Notes under the pieces: generated by a model | Told to the model about the DNA's origin: nothing | What the model saw: the letters and a program-made list of their open reading frames with translations, nothing else | The model's database searches: none | Position numbers and translations under genes: made by a program | Shown: in pieces, positions 1-6,712 of the stretch | Layout of the letters: each line of letters starts with the position of its first letter | Position numbering within the stretch: position 1 is the first letter of the stretch | Source of the DNA: Fulvivirga aurantia | GTDB taxonomy: Bacteria > Bacteroidota > Bacteroidia > Cytophagales > Cyclobacteriaceae | Length of the DNA: 13,763 nt | NCBI RefSeq assembly: GCF_009711475.1 | Contig: NZ_SMMD01000887.1 | Coordinates: 1 to 13,763 of the forward strand | Direction: 5' to 3'

Positions 1-30
1 TGTCATCCCGAGCGTAGTCGAGGGACCTTT
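1..30. repeat. Dispersed hairpin repeat copy (partial, at window edge)
   Basis: Reading the minus strand, the sequence is of the CCCTCGACTACGCTCGGGATGACA type. From general knowledge, close variants (CTTCGACT.CGCTCAGGGTGACA) are dispersed in intergenic regions of many bacterial genomes, including Bacteroidota. Bases 6-25 can fold: TCCC pairs with GGGA, with imperfect inner pairing. It lies 26 nt beyond the stop codon of the minus-strand gene ending at 56, so it may serve as a 3' end structure. The element touches the window edge and may extend outside. No second copy was found in this window, so the dispersed nature rests on recall, not on this sequence. Confidence 0.55.
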
Positions 31-55
31 GAAATAATTTCGAAATATATGAATC

Positions 56-430
56 CTAAGATTTCTCAGCCAGAGGGTTGGCATATAGATCACTTTCATC
101 TTCACCTGATCGTGGCTTTAAACATTGAAAGTCTTTTTCGATCAAAATAGATAATTTCTCACTATCATTCAATAAGAATTCCTCTCTTAAACTTACCTGA
201 TCGGTTGTGGCCCAGGTACTGGCAAGACTTTGTGGTACACAGACTGTAATAAAATGATTATCATATTTAGCTGCTATGTTTTCCCGCTCTTCAGCTTGTA
301 GTGCGTAGATCAATTGATTGTTTCCAAAGCTAATGCTATCGCTTACGATCTGATCAGAAACGAATTCTTCCACTTCTGATTGAGAAAGTCTTAAGCGTAA
401 GCTATTTCCTTTAATACGTATTTTCATCAC
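56..430 (-). CDS. Small FdhD-associated protein (DUF7009-like)
   Basis: A 124-residue soluble protein of unknown function, with no signal peptide or membrane segment. It opens with MMKIRIKGNS and ends with an acidic stretch (residues 109-115) followed by YANPLAEKS. This pattern, a basic beta-strand-like start and a C-terminal [F]QCLKPR..ED motif, resembles the small protein often found beside fdhD in Bacteroidota (recalled as DUF7009; not verified). Two adjacent ATG codons (428-430 and 425-427) could start it; both lie inside the end of fdhD, giving a 20-nt overlap that suggests translational coupling. By context it may act with FdhD in formate dehydrogenase maturation, but nothing in the sequence shows a reaction. 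Cys64 and Cys103 are its only cysteines. Confidence 0.8.
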   Translation of the reverse strand: MMKIRIKGNSLRLRLSQSEVEEFVSDQIVSDSISFGNNQLIYALQAEERENIAAKYDNHFITVCVPQSLASTWATTDQVSLREEFLLNDSEKLSILIEKDFQCLKPRSGEDESDLYANPLAEKS

Positions 431-1289
431 TTAATTTCTTTTGTTGGTTTAATTCAATTCGATGTTCTCCAGTGTATATATTATACTTTTTGTCTCTTAA
501 GAAGCCAACCAAGGTCATATTGTACTCATCTGCCAGTTTTACTGCTAAACTCGAAGGAGCACCTACTGCCGCTAATAATGGAATGCCTGCCGCTGTAGAT
601 TTTTGCACCAGCTCAAAACCCACTCTACCACTTACTACAACATAATATTCGTGCAATGGAATCATATCCTCTGCCAAAGCCGCACCTATTAGTTTATCCA
701 GTGCATTGTGACGACCAATATCTTCACGAAGTAATTTTAATTCGCCTGTCTGATCAAATAAAGCAGCTGCATGCAATCCTCCGGTATGCTCAAAGACATC
801 CTGAGCCGCTCGCATCTTCTCCGGAGCAGCAAATAGTATATTTTCTGCAATCTTGAGCGGACTGTCAATTTTTTTGCAATAAAACGAAAGTGCCTCTATA
901 GACTCCTTCCCACACACACCACAGCTGGATGAGGTATAAAAATTTCGTTCTGTATTTGCCAGATTTACCGTCACATCGGGTTGAAGGCATATTTTCACCA
1001 CATTACCTCTTTCCTCTTCACTCTTTACCTGTTCGCAATGGAATATTTGTCTAACTTGATCCGCACTTTTGATAAAGCCTTCTGTAAACAAAAAGCCGAG
1101 AGCTAACTCCAAATCATGACCGGGTGTTCGCATAGTTACTGCAAGGCTTTTCTCTTCTCTGTGCTGTGCGTCACCAAATTCTAATCGTAGTTCGAGAGGC
1201 TCCTCTACTGCTAGTAGGTCGGTTTTTCTTAACTCCCCGCTTTCTGAGCGCTTCAATATTTCTACACCTGCTACCCGATGTTTTTGCAT
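411..1289 (-). CDS. fdhD: Formate dehydrogenase accessory sulfurtransferase FdhD
   Basis: FdhD moves sulfur from the cysteine desulfurase to the bis-MGD molybdenum cofactor, which formate dehydrogenase needs for activity; it is cytoplasmic. The 292-residue protein has the family landmarks: RTPGHDLELALGFLFTEGFI (residues 54-73), the CGVCG motif with the two sulfur-carrying cysteines at 123 and 126, TGGLHAAAL (169-177), REDIGRHNALDKLIG (188-202), SGRVGFELVQK (220-230) and AVGAPSSLAV (241-250). Length is normal for the family. The gene is divergent from the S41 protease gene and overlaps its downstream small companion by 20 nt, so the two probably form an operon. No formate dehydrogenase subunit lies in the window; the enzyme should be elsewhere, possibly beyond the left edge. 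The sole presence of FdhD implies a molybdenum or tungsten oxidoreductase in this organism. Confidence 0.95.
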   Translation of the reverse strand: MQKHRVAGVEILKRSESGELRKTDLLAVEEPLELRLEFGDAQHREEKSLAVTMRTPGHDLELALGFLFTEGFIKSADQVRQIFHCEQVKSEEERGNVVKICLQPDVTVNLANTERNFYTSSSCGVCGKESIEALSFYCKKIDSPLKIAENILFAAPEKMRAAQDVFEHTGGLHAAALFDQTGELKLLREDIGRHNALDKLIGAALAEDMIPLHEYYVVVSGRVGFELVQKSTAAGIPLLAAVGAPSSLAVKLADEYNMTLVGFLRDKKYNIYTGEHRIELNQQKKLSDENTY

Positions 1290-1431
1290 AATATAAAGTT
1301 AGCCAAATCTCAGGAATATGATTCTTGACGATACAATTTTGACCTGAACAATCTGTATATTTAATGGTTTTTGAATTTTTAAATATAATTAGGCGTTTAC
1401 CTAACTCACGAAATACAACTCAAATCACAAT

Positions 1432-2838
1432 ATGAAAAGTCGCTTTTACACGTTTTTAGTATTACTTATATCCTTTTCAATGGGCATGGTGGCCTGTAAC
1501 GAAGATGATACCCCAACTCCAGATACAGATCTCACTCTAGAGGAAGAAATTAATTCATGGATTTTTGATGTTATGGACGAGGTATACTTTTGGACGGCTG
1601 AGATTCCAGATAACGTTAATAAAAAGCAAGATCCATCAGATTATTTTAGGGAATTATTATTTAATGGGGATCGATTTTCAGGTATTGTACCTGATTACCA
1701 GGACTTAATTAACTCGCTAAACGGTATTACCTTAGAAGCTGGTTATGAATTCTATCTAATACAGGAGACTGGCACTGATAATATCGTAGGCCTCATTAAG
1801 TACGTAAAAACAGGTAGTCCTGCAGATGAAGCAGGTCTGCAGCGAGGCGATTTGATTACGGCTGTCAATGGACAATCAGCCACAACGAGTAATTATCAAA
1901 CCGTATTTGGACAGGTATCTTCAGACCACACGCTCTCTTATGCCCGATATAACAAAAGCAGTGACACTTATGTAGCACAAAATGATGTTGATTTAGACGC
2001 TGTTCAATTCGCTGAAAATCCAATACTCCTGGATACTGTGCTCAACGTTTCATCTAAAAAGATCGGCTATCTTGTATACAATTTCTTTTCGGCTGGTACC
2101 AATAATACCTATGACAACGAACTAAATGCGACATTTACAGATTTTAAATCAGATGGTATTAATGATCTGGTCATCGATTTGAGATATAATAGTGGAGGAT
2201 CGATAAACTCGGCTACTGTATTAGCCAGCAACGTAGCTCCTGATGTAACAACCACTGATATTTTCTACAAAAATCAATGGAACGAACTTTATACCGACTT
2301 CTGGCAAAATGAACCCAATGGAGAAGAACGCTTATTTGGCTATTTTAAAAACCTGACAAGCAGCGTTGGAAGTAGTATTGGGGGTAATGTATATATTCTG
2401 ACAGGTAGCAACACTGCTTCTGCAAGTGAGTTGGTCATTAATGGTCTCATTCCTTATATGAATGTTACCATCATTGGTGAAACTACTGTTGGTAAAAATG
2501 TTGGATCTATTCCTTTTGAGGATACAGATAATGAAGACAATAACTACGGCATATTACCAATTGTAATTAAACTGGCTAATAGTGAGGACTTCTCAGATTA
2601 TGGTCAGGGTTTTACGCCTCTAGCAGAAAATAAAATAAGAGAATTAGATTTTAGACTAATACAACTCGGTGATGTAAACGAACCACTTTTGGCAAGAGCT
2701 ATCGAGCTTATTGCCGGAACGTCTACAGGAGGACGTAAAGCAGCAAGAGTGAAAAATGAAGTAACCTCACTTGGTAGTTCGATAGACAAACATCTCAGAT
2801 CGAACAGAGCGGTGCTCTCACCACTCAAAAGAAAGTAA
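1432..2838 (+). CDS. S41-family (C-terminal processing) protease, lipoprotein
   Basis: A 468-residue serine endopeptidase of the tail-specific protease type, probably anchored to the cell envelope. The N-terminus is a lipoprotein signal: hydrophobic residues 6-20, then the lipobox MVAC with Cys22 as the lipidated residue, followed by an acidic, proline-rich linker. Residues about 38-60 resemble the S41 N-terminal helical region. A PDZ-like domain spans about 100-175, with SPADEAGLQRGDLITAVNG at 129-147. The protease core is about 210-410: VIDLRYNSGGS (247-257), TGSNTASASELV with catalytic Ser330, and GETTVGK with Lys355, exactly 25 residues after the serine as in CtpA-type enzymes. The last 35-40 residues form a basic tail (RKAARVK ... 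SPLKRK). The gene stands alone, divergent from fdhD, and ends at a hairpin terminator. Substrates cannot be inferred. Confidence 0.93.
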   Translation: MKSRFYTFLVLLISFSMGMVACNEDDTPTPDTDLTLEEEINSWIFDVMDEVYFWTAEIPDNVNKKQDPSDYFRELLFNGDRFSGIVPDYQDLINSLNGITLEAGYEFYLIQETGTDNIVGLIKYVKTGSPADEAGLQRGDLITAVNGQSATTSNYQTVFGQVSSDHTLSYARYNKSSDTYVAQNDVDLDAVQFAENPILLDTVLNVSSKKIGYLVYNFFSAGTNNTYDNELNATFTDFKSDGINDLVIDLRYNSGGSINSATVLASNVAPDVTTTDIFYKNQWNELYTDFWQNEPNGEERLFGYFKNLTSSVGSSIGGNVYILTGSNTASASELVINGLIPYMNVTIIGETTVGKNVGSIPFEDTDNEDNNYGILPIVIKLANSEDFSDYGQGFTPLAENKIRELDFRLIQLGDVNEPLLARAIELIAGTSTGGRKAARVKNEVTSLGSSIDKHLRSNRAVLSPLKRK

Positions 2839-2854
2839 ATTGTATCAAAACAAC

Positions 2855-2884
2855 GGAAAAGGCTTCAAAATTGAAGCCTTTTCC
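2855..2884. terminator. Bidirectional hairpin terminator between convergent genes
   Basis: A perfect 14-bp inverted repeat, GGAAAAGGCTTCAA (2855-2868), two-base spacer, TTGAAGCCTTTTCC (2871-2884). It lies 16 nt after the stop of the S41 protease gene and 2 nt beyond the stop of the opposing secreted-protein gene. T-rich stretches occur within or after the arms on both strands, so it should end transcription from both directions. Confidence 0.85.
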
Positions 2885-2886
2885 AT

Positions 2887-3609
2887 TTATTCTACTTTTC
2901 CAGCAAGCGTATCCCTGTGCTCATTGAGCAACTCTCGCAAGTAAAATCCTATATGTGAAGCAGACTCAAATCCAGCTTTTTTTGCCGCTGCTTCCTGCAC
3001 TTCTTCAGGCTGGTTGGCACCTGCAGCATAGCTTTCTAAGCTTTTATAGCCACCAATCGTAAAAACATCCCACTTAAAGCCATTTTCTCTTACAAAAATT
3101 AAATTACCTGCCCTCCCAGTATCATTGAGGTATGTATTTTCCATCTGACGCTCTTTAAGCAACTCCTGCTGTTTCCCCCCTAATGAAAGAAACATTTCTA
3201 TATGAAAAAACGAATGAGGTTCGAAAACAGCCTTAAACTCCTCTAAAGAAGGTCCTGAAACAAAGGCTTCTTCTTGCCGGGCAATCAGGTCATAATAGCC
3301 CGAGCCGTATGTTCTTTCTAAAATCTCGGCCGATTTACCATTGAAATACTCATTGTACGTAGCAATAGGTACAATAAGCATCAAATCCCATTGGTCTCCC
3401 TGACTATGTCTTAATAAATAACCTTGCTCACCTCCGTTCTCAACAATTTTGCCCAGATCAGATTTAAGTTTATCGATAAGTGATGGTAGGCCTCCCGGTG
3501 TCGCTCTTACTATCACCGTCTTATACAGTTGATCTTGCTGAGCAAAAACACCATTGGTTGCAGCAAATAAAACCAGTAGAAGCAATAAAACTTTAAACGC
3601 TCTTTTCAT
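2887..3609 (-). CDS. Secreted protein with two alpha/beta-barrel-like repeats, function unknown
   Basis: A 240-residue exported protein. Residues 1-23 are a signal peptide (MKRAF, long leucine-rich core, cleavage expected at VFA|Q); there is no lipobox and no further membrane segment, so a periplasmic or secreted product is likely. The mature part appears to hold two copies of one fold. Around residues 28-90, LYKTVIVRATPGG leads to GDQWDLMLIVPIATYNEYF; around 134-197, HIEMFLSLGG leads to GFKWDVFTIGGYKSLESYA, with W75-D76 matching W180-D181. The strand-helix-strand pattern suggests ferredoxin-like, ABM/NIPSNAP-type dimeric barrel domains; this is inference from pattern only. The gene starts 5 nt after the stop of fhs on the same strand and is probably co-transcribed, an odd pairing of a cytosolic folate enzyme with an exported protein. 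It ends at a shared bidirectional terminator. Confidence 0.85.
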   Translation of the reverse strand: MKRAFKVLLLLLVLFAATNGVFAQQDQLYKTVIVRATPGGLPSLIDKLKSDLGKIVENGGEQGYLLRHSQGDQWDLMLIVPIATYNEYFNGKSAEILERTYGSGYYDLIARQEEAFVSGPSLEEFKAVFEPHSFFHIEMFLSLGGKQQELLKERQMENTYLNDTGRAGNLIFVRENGFKWDVFTIGGYKSLESYAAGANQPEEVQEAAAKKAGFESASHIGFYLRELLNEHRDTLAGKVE

Positions 3610-3614
3610 ACCTA

Positions 3615-5303
3615 TTAACTTAATCCAGTGATTTTACCATTGTTATCGATATCCATACCTTCCGCTGCAGGTGTAGCCGGTAGGCCTGGCATTCTCAACA
3701 TATTACCAGTAATAGGTATAATAAAGCCTGCCCCGGCTGCAATTTCTATTTCTCTCACTGTAAGCGTAAAGTTCTCCGGACGGCCTAGCCATTTAGGATC
3801 ATCGCTAAATGAATTTTGAGTTTTCGCAATGCAAACTGGCTTATCATTTAAACCTATACGCTCAATTTTCTTAAGATTTTGCTTGGCTTTGGGCAAAAAC
3901 TCCACGTCTTTGGCCCCATATACTTTTCTGGCTATAGCTTCTATTTTCTCTTTTACACTCCAATTCCAATCATATACAGGTTTGTATTTAGCATCACAAG
4001 ACTCAACAGCCGCTACAACCTCCTCGGCTAGTTTAGTTGTACCTTCACCTCCTTTTTCCCAACCATCACAAAGGGCAACTCTCACGCCTAGTTCTTCACA
4101 TCGGTTAACTACAATATCAATTTCATCCTGAGTATCAGAGACAAATCTGTTTATTGACACTACGGGTGGCACACCATATGCTTTTACATTTTCGATGTGT
4201 TTTTCAAGATTGGCCAATCCACGGACTAAAGAAACAGTATCAGGCGATTTTAAATCTTCCAAAGCATGCCCACCATGGTATTTGAGGGCTCTGATAGTTG
4301 CAACCAGCACTACGGCTTTAGGCGAAAGACCGGAATAACCACATTTGATATTGAGAAATTTTTCTGCCCCTAAGTCAGCTCCAAACCCGGCCTCTGTTAC
4401 TACATAATCGGTTAGAGAAAGGCCCATTTTTGTGGCAATCACAGAATTGGTGCCTTGCGCTATGTTAGCAAATGGCCCACCGTGTATAATAGCCGGATTA
4501 CCCTCTAATGTCTGTACAAGGTTTGGTTTTATGGCATCTTTTAAAAGAGCGGCCATTGCCCCTTGTGCATTCAGATCTCTGGCAAAAATTGCCTCACCAT
4601 CATAAGTATCTCCAATGTAGATATTCCCTATTTTCTCTTTGAGGTCATCAATATCTTTGGCTAAACATAAAATGGCCATAATCTCAGAAGCCGCTGTGAT
4701 ATTAAAGCCTGTCTCGCGCATCATACCTCCGGCTTTGCCACCCATACCACTTACTATATTTCTCAACCCTCGATCGTTCATGTCCATCACCCGTTTCCAC
4801 TCAACTGTACGTGGGTCGATGTTGAGGTTGTTCTTCTTTGTTTGAATGTTATTGTCAATTAGCGCTGCCAGCAAATTATTGGCCTTTTCTATGGCTGCAA
4901 AATCACCGGTAAAATGTAAGTTGATATCTTCCATGGGTACCACCTGTGAGTATCCGCCACCAGCAGCTCCTCCTTTCATACCAAAAACAGGGCCTAAAGA
5001 AGGCTCACGAATCACCACGGTGGTTTTTTTGCCTATTTTGTTAAGTCCTTCTGTGAGTCCGATAGAAGTGGTGGTTTTTCCCTCTCCAGCTGGTGTCGGG
5101 GTCATAGCTGTAACCAATACCAAATTACCTTTTTTTACTTTTTCCTCATCAATGAGGTTTAAGGGAAGTTTGGCTTTATAGTTGCCATACATTTCCAGGT
5201 CTGACTCATTTACATTTACAGATTGAGCTATTTCTTTTATATGCTGAAGTTGTGTTGATTGGGCTATATCCAAATCTGACTTATACTGTGTATTAGTAGT
5301 CAT
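3615..5303 (-). CDS. fhs: Formate-tetrahydrofolate ligase (10-formyl-THF synthetase)
   Basis: Catalyses the ATP-dependent joining of formate to tetrahydrofolate, giving 10-formyl-THF for purine synthesis, initiator-tRNA formylation and other one-carbon reactions; cytosolic, usually a tetramer. The 562 residues match the family's usual 550-560. Visible landmarks: P-loop-like ATP site TPTPAGEGKTT (68-78), REPSLGPVFGMKGGAAGGGY (99-118), PMEDINLHFTGD (123-134), and a C-terminal ITGNMLRMPGLP region. It appears intact. The ATG at 5301-5303 gives the normal N-terminus. It is the first gene of a probable two-gene unit, with the secreted repeat protein 5 nt downstream, and is divergent from trmN6 with 102 nt between start codons. 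Together with fdhD about 2.3 kb away, it points to active formate metabolism, though the two genes are separately transcribed. Confidence 0.97.
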   Translation of the reverse strand: MTTNTQYKSDLDIAQSTQLQHIKEIAQSVNVNESDLEMYGNYKAKLPLNLIDEEKVKKGNLVLVTAMTPTPAGEGKTTTSIGLTEGLNKIGKKTTVVIREPSLGPVFGMKGGAAGGGYSQVVPMEDINLHFTGDFAAIEKANNLLAALIDNNIQTKKNNLNIDPRTVEWKRVMDMNDRGLRNIVSGMGGKAGGMMRETGFNITAASEIMAILCLAKDIDDLKEKIGNIYIGDTYDGEAIFARDLNAQGAMAALLKDAIKPNLVQTLEGNPAIIHGGPFANIAQGTNSVIATKMGLSLTDYVVTEAGFGADLGAEKFLNIKCGYSGLSPKAVVLVATIRALKYHGGHALEDLKSPDTVSLVRGLANLEKHIENVKAYGVPPVVSINRFVSDTQDEIDIVVNRCEELGVRVALCDGWEKGGEGTTKLAEEVVAAVESCDAKYKPVYDWNWSVKEKIEAIARKVYGAKDVEFLPKAKQNLKKIERIGLNDKPVCIAKTQNSFSDDPKWLGRPENFTLTVREIEIAAGAGFIIPITGNMLRMPGLPATPAAEGMDIDNNGKITGLS

Positions 5304-5319
5304 AATCTTGTTGGGTCTT

Positions 5320-5327
5320 TATTTTTG
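5320..5327 (+). promoter_or_regulatory. Candidate -7 promoter element for trmN6
   Basis: TATTTTTG fits the Bacteroidota -7 consensus TAnnTTTG exactly and would place a transcript start about 70 nt before the methyltransferase gene. No convincing -33 TTTG lies at the usual 17-23 nt spacing upstream, and matches to so short a motif arise by chance in AT-rich DNA, so the call is weak. Confidence 0.25.
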
Positions 5328-5353
5328 CAGCTAAAATTAACGATGTATCCTTA

Positions 5354-5378
5354 AATAGTCGACTTATTTTAGACTATT
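5354..5378. promoter_or_regulatory. Inverted repeat in fhs/trmN6 divergent region, possible operator
   Basis: AATAGTC (5354-5360) and GACTATT (5372-5378) form a perfect 7-bp inverted repeat around an 11-nt AT-rich spacer; the left arm also abuts the palindrome AGTCGACT (5357-5364). Its place between two divergent start codons fits a regulator binding site, but arms this short can occur by chance. Confidence 0.25.
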
Positions 5379-5405
5379 GTGGATATCAATTGCAAACGAT
5401 TGTAA

Positions 5406-6107
5406 ATGGGAGTCTTCAGGTTTAAGCAGTTTGACATACAGCATGATAAAAATGCCATGAAAGTAGGAACTGATGGGGTAGTTTTAGGTGCCTGGGCAGA
5501 TGTTCCCGGGGCAAAAAGAATTCTTGATATTGGTAGCGGAACCGGGCTCATTGCAATGATGTGTGCTCAGCGCAACCTAAATGCTCAAATAGATGCAGTA
5601 GAAATAGACTCAATAGCTTACTCGGAAATGGTCAGTAATTTTAAGCGTACACCATGGCATAATAGGTTAAATGCTTTTGAAGGAGATATCAAGGATTATC
5701 AAACAGCAGATGGGTATGACCTGATCGTAACTAATCCGCCATTTTTTGTAGCAGGCACATCTGCACCTGACCTGAGCAGAGGAAGGGCGAGACACACATC
5801 ACACCTTTCACCTGAAGATCTGGTGATGCATATTATCAGACTCTTAAATGTAAATGGAAAAGCCTGTGTCATCCTACCTTATGCTGAAGGAAAGGATTTC
5901 ACACAGATGTGCAGAAAAAAAGGCTTACACCTAACAAAAGAAACTTCTTTTCTACCATATGCAGACAAACCGACTGAGCGCCTGCTTTTACAATTTGAAA
6001 ATGAGCCCAAAAATTTGGTGCAAAATACCATCGTTCATTATAACGAAGATCGCTCCTGGCATGAGTCTTATAAGACACTTACACAAGCTTTTCACCCCAT
6101 GTTGTGA
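5406..6107 (+). CDS. trmN6: tRNA1(Val) (adenine-N6)-methyltransferase family protein
   Basis: A 233-residue SAM-dependent methyltransferase of the YfiC/TrmN6 group, which in E. coli methylates adenine 37 of tRNA1(Val), next to the anticodon. It begins with the family signature FRFKQFDIQHDKNAMKVGTDGVVLGAWA (residues 4-31). The SAM-binding motif I is DIGSGTG (41-47), an acidic motif II-like AVEID follows (64-68), and the catalytic NPPFF motif, typical of amino-group (N6-adenine) methyltransferases, is at 110-114, with downstream RGRARHTSHLSPEDL (125-139). Length is normal. It is transcribed away from fhs; no partner gene is evident, and the next gene is 185 nt downstream. The exact tRNA target in this phylum is inferred from family membership; some relatives methylate other small substrates. 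Confidence 0.9.
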   Translation: MGVFRFKQFDIQHDKNAMKVGTDGVVLGAWADVPGAKRILDIGSGTGLIAMMCAQRNLNAQIDAVEIDSIAYSEMVSNFKRTPWHNRLNAFEGDIKDYQTADGYDLIVTNPPFFVAGTSAPDLSRGRARHTSHLSPEDLVMHIIRLLNVNGKACVILPYAEGKDFTQMCRKKGLHLTKETSFLPYADKPTERLLLQFENEPKNLVQNTIVHYNEDRSWHESYKTLTQAFHPML

Positions 6108-6164
6108 TTATCAACCGCAGTTATCAAAAAGAAATAATTAATAGTGAATAATATTTAATTAAAC

Positions 6165-6172
6165 TATATTTG
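6165..6172 (+). promoter_or_regulatory. Distal candidate -7 element upstream of the RRM gene
   Basis: TATATTTG is an exact TAnnTTTG match. Use of it would give a leader of about 110 nt before the RRM protein start. No clear -33 element is seen, so this is a possibility only. Confidence 0.25.
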
Positions 6173-6236
6173 ATCAAGGTAAGACGTCAGTTTATATCCA
6201 AAGGAGTTTCAAAAAGTGCTAAAAAACCAACGAAAT

Positions 6237-6244
6237 TAACTTTG
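6237..6244 (+). promoter_or_regulatory. Proximal candidate -7 element upstream of the RRM gene
   Basis: TAACTTTG is an exact match to the Bacteroidota -7 consensus and would place the transcript start roughly 40 nt before the ATG at 6293. A TTTC at 6207-6210 is a poor and somewhat distant -33 candidate (26 nt spacer). Confidence 0.35.
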
Positions 6245-6292
6245 CATTGAAATCCCGTCAACCCATGATTTATTAACAATTATTATTTTGAA

Positions 6293-6547
6293 ATGAACAT
6301 TTTTGTAGCAAAGCTTAATTACAGGACAACAAGTGAAGAGCTTCAGAAGCACTTCGAACAATTTGGAGAAGTATCATCTGCTAAAGTGATCTTTGACAGA
6401 GAAACCCAAAGATCAAAAGGATACGGTTTCGTAGAGATGCCAGACGATGAAGCAGCAAACTCGGCTATCAGCCAGCTTAATGAAAGCGAATTTGATGGAA
6501 GAACTATAGTAGTAAAAGAAGCAAGACCTAAGTCAGAAAGCTACTAA
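6293..6547 (+). CDS. RRM-domain RNA-binding protein
   Basis: An 84-residue protein that consists almost wholly of a single RNA recognition motif. RNP2 is IFVAKL (residues 3-8) and RNP1 is KGYGFVEM (about 43-50), each with the aromatic residues (Phe4; Tyr45, Phe47) that stack on RNA bases; the beta-alpha-beta-beta-alpha-beta order is complete, ending with EFDGRTIVVKEARP. Only a short tail (KSESY) follows, without the glycine-rich tail of many cyanobacterial Rbp proteins. Small RRM proteins of this type are frequent in Bacteroidota, where some act as global post-transcriptional regulators. The gene is monocistronic: a 185-nt upstream region with two -7-like elements, and a strong terminator 27 nt after the stop. 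Specific RNA targets cannot be read from the sequence. Confidence 0.95.
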   Translation: MNIFVAKLNYRTTSEELQKHFEQFGEVSSAKVIFDRETQRSKGYGFVEMPDDEAANSAISQLNESEFDGRTIVVKEARPKSESY

Positions 6548-6574
6548 GACATAAAATATCATATAAATGATTAC

Positions 6575-6602
6575 AAGGCTACCCTATTGGTAGCCTTTTT
6601 TA
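6575..6602 (+). terminator. Rho-independent terminator of the RRM gene
   Basis: AAGGCTACC (6575-6583), loop CTATT, GGTAGCCTT (6589-6597), running straight into a T tract (6596-6601). A perfect 9-bp stem with an adjoining T run is a classic intrinsic terminator. Confidence 0.93.
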
Positions 6603-6652
6603 TTTCAACCCTCCTCCTTCCTAACCCACTTTTAACAAAATAATTATTCATT

Positions 6653-6676
6653 GTTTAAACTTTAATGTTTAAACAT
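6653..6676. promoter_or_regulatory. Tandem GTTTAAAC palindromes, likely MarR operator
   Basis: Two copies of the 8-bp palindrome GTTTAAAC (6653-6660 and 6667-6674) lie 14 nt apart; the second extends to the 12-bp perfect palindrome ATGTTTAAACAT (6665-6676). The stretch also reads as three 7-nt units, TTTAAAC, TTTAATG, TTTAAAC. It sits directly upstream of -7-like sequences (TTTATTTG, 6679-6686, one mismatch to consensus) and about 40 nt before the yceI start. Binding by the MarR protein encoded downstream is an inference from position and symmetry. Confidence 0.5.
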
Positions 6677-6712
6677 CGTTTATTTGTGCATAAATCAAAT
6701 CAACAAATAGAC

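Noticed and set aside
3628..5181. Several open frames on the plus strand inside the fhs region
   Set aside because: They run antisense to a strongly conserved, intact fhs gene, have no recognisable motifs and no start context; they are shadows of the coding bias on the other strand.
6653..6676. GTTTAAAC repeats as a CRISPR fragment or mobile-element end
   Set aside because: Only two short palindromes with a 6-nt gap, with no spacer-repeat pattern, no transposase and no target duplication nearby; promoter position fits an operator better.
6665..6712. Upstream in-frame start for the YceI protein
   Set aside because: The extra 16 residues would precede and disrupt a clean signal peptide that begins at 6713, and the ATG lies in the repeated GTTTAAAC site.
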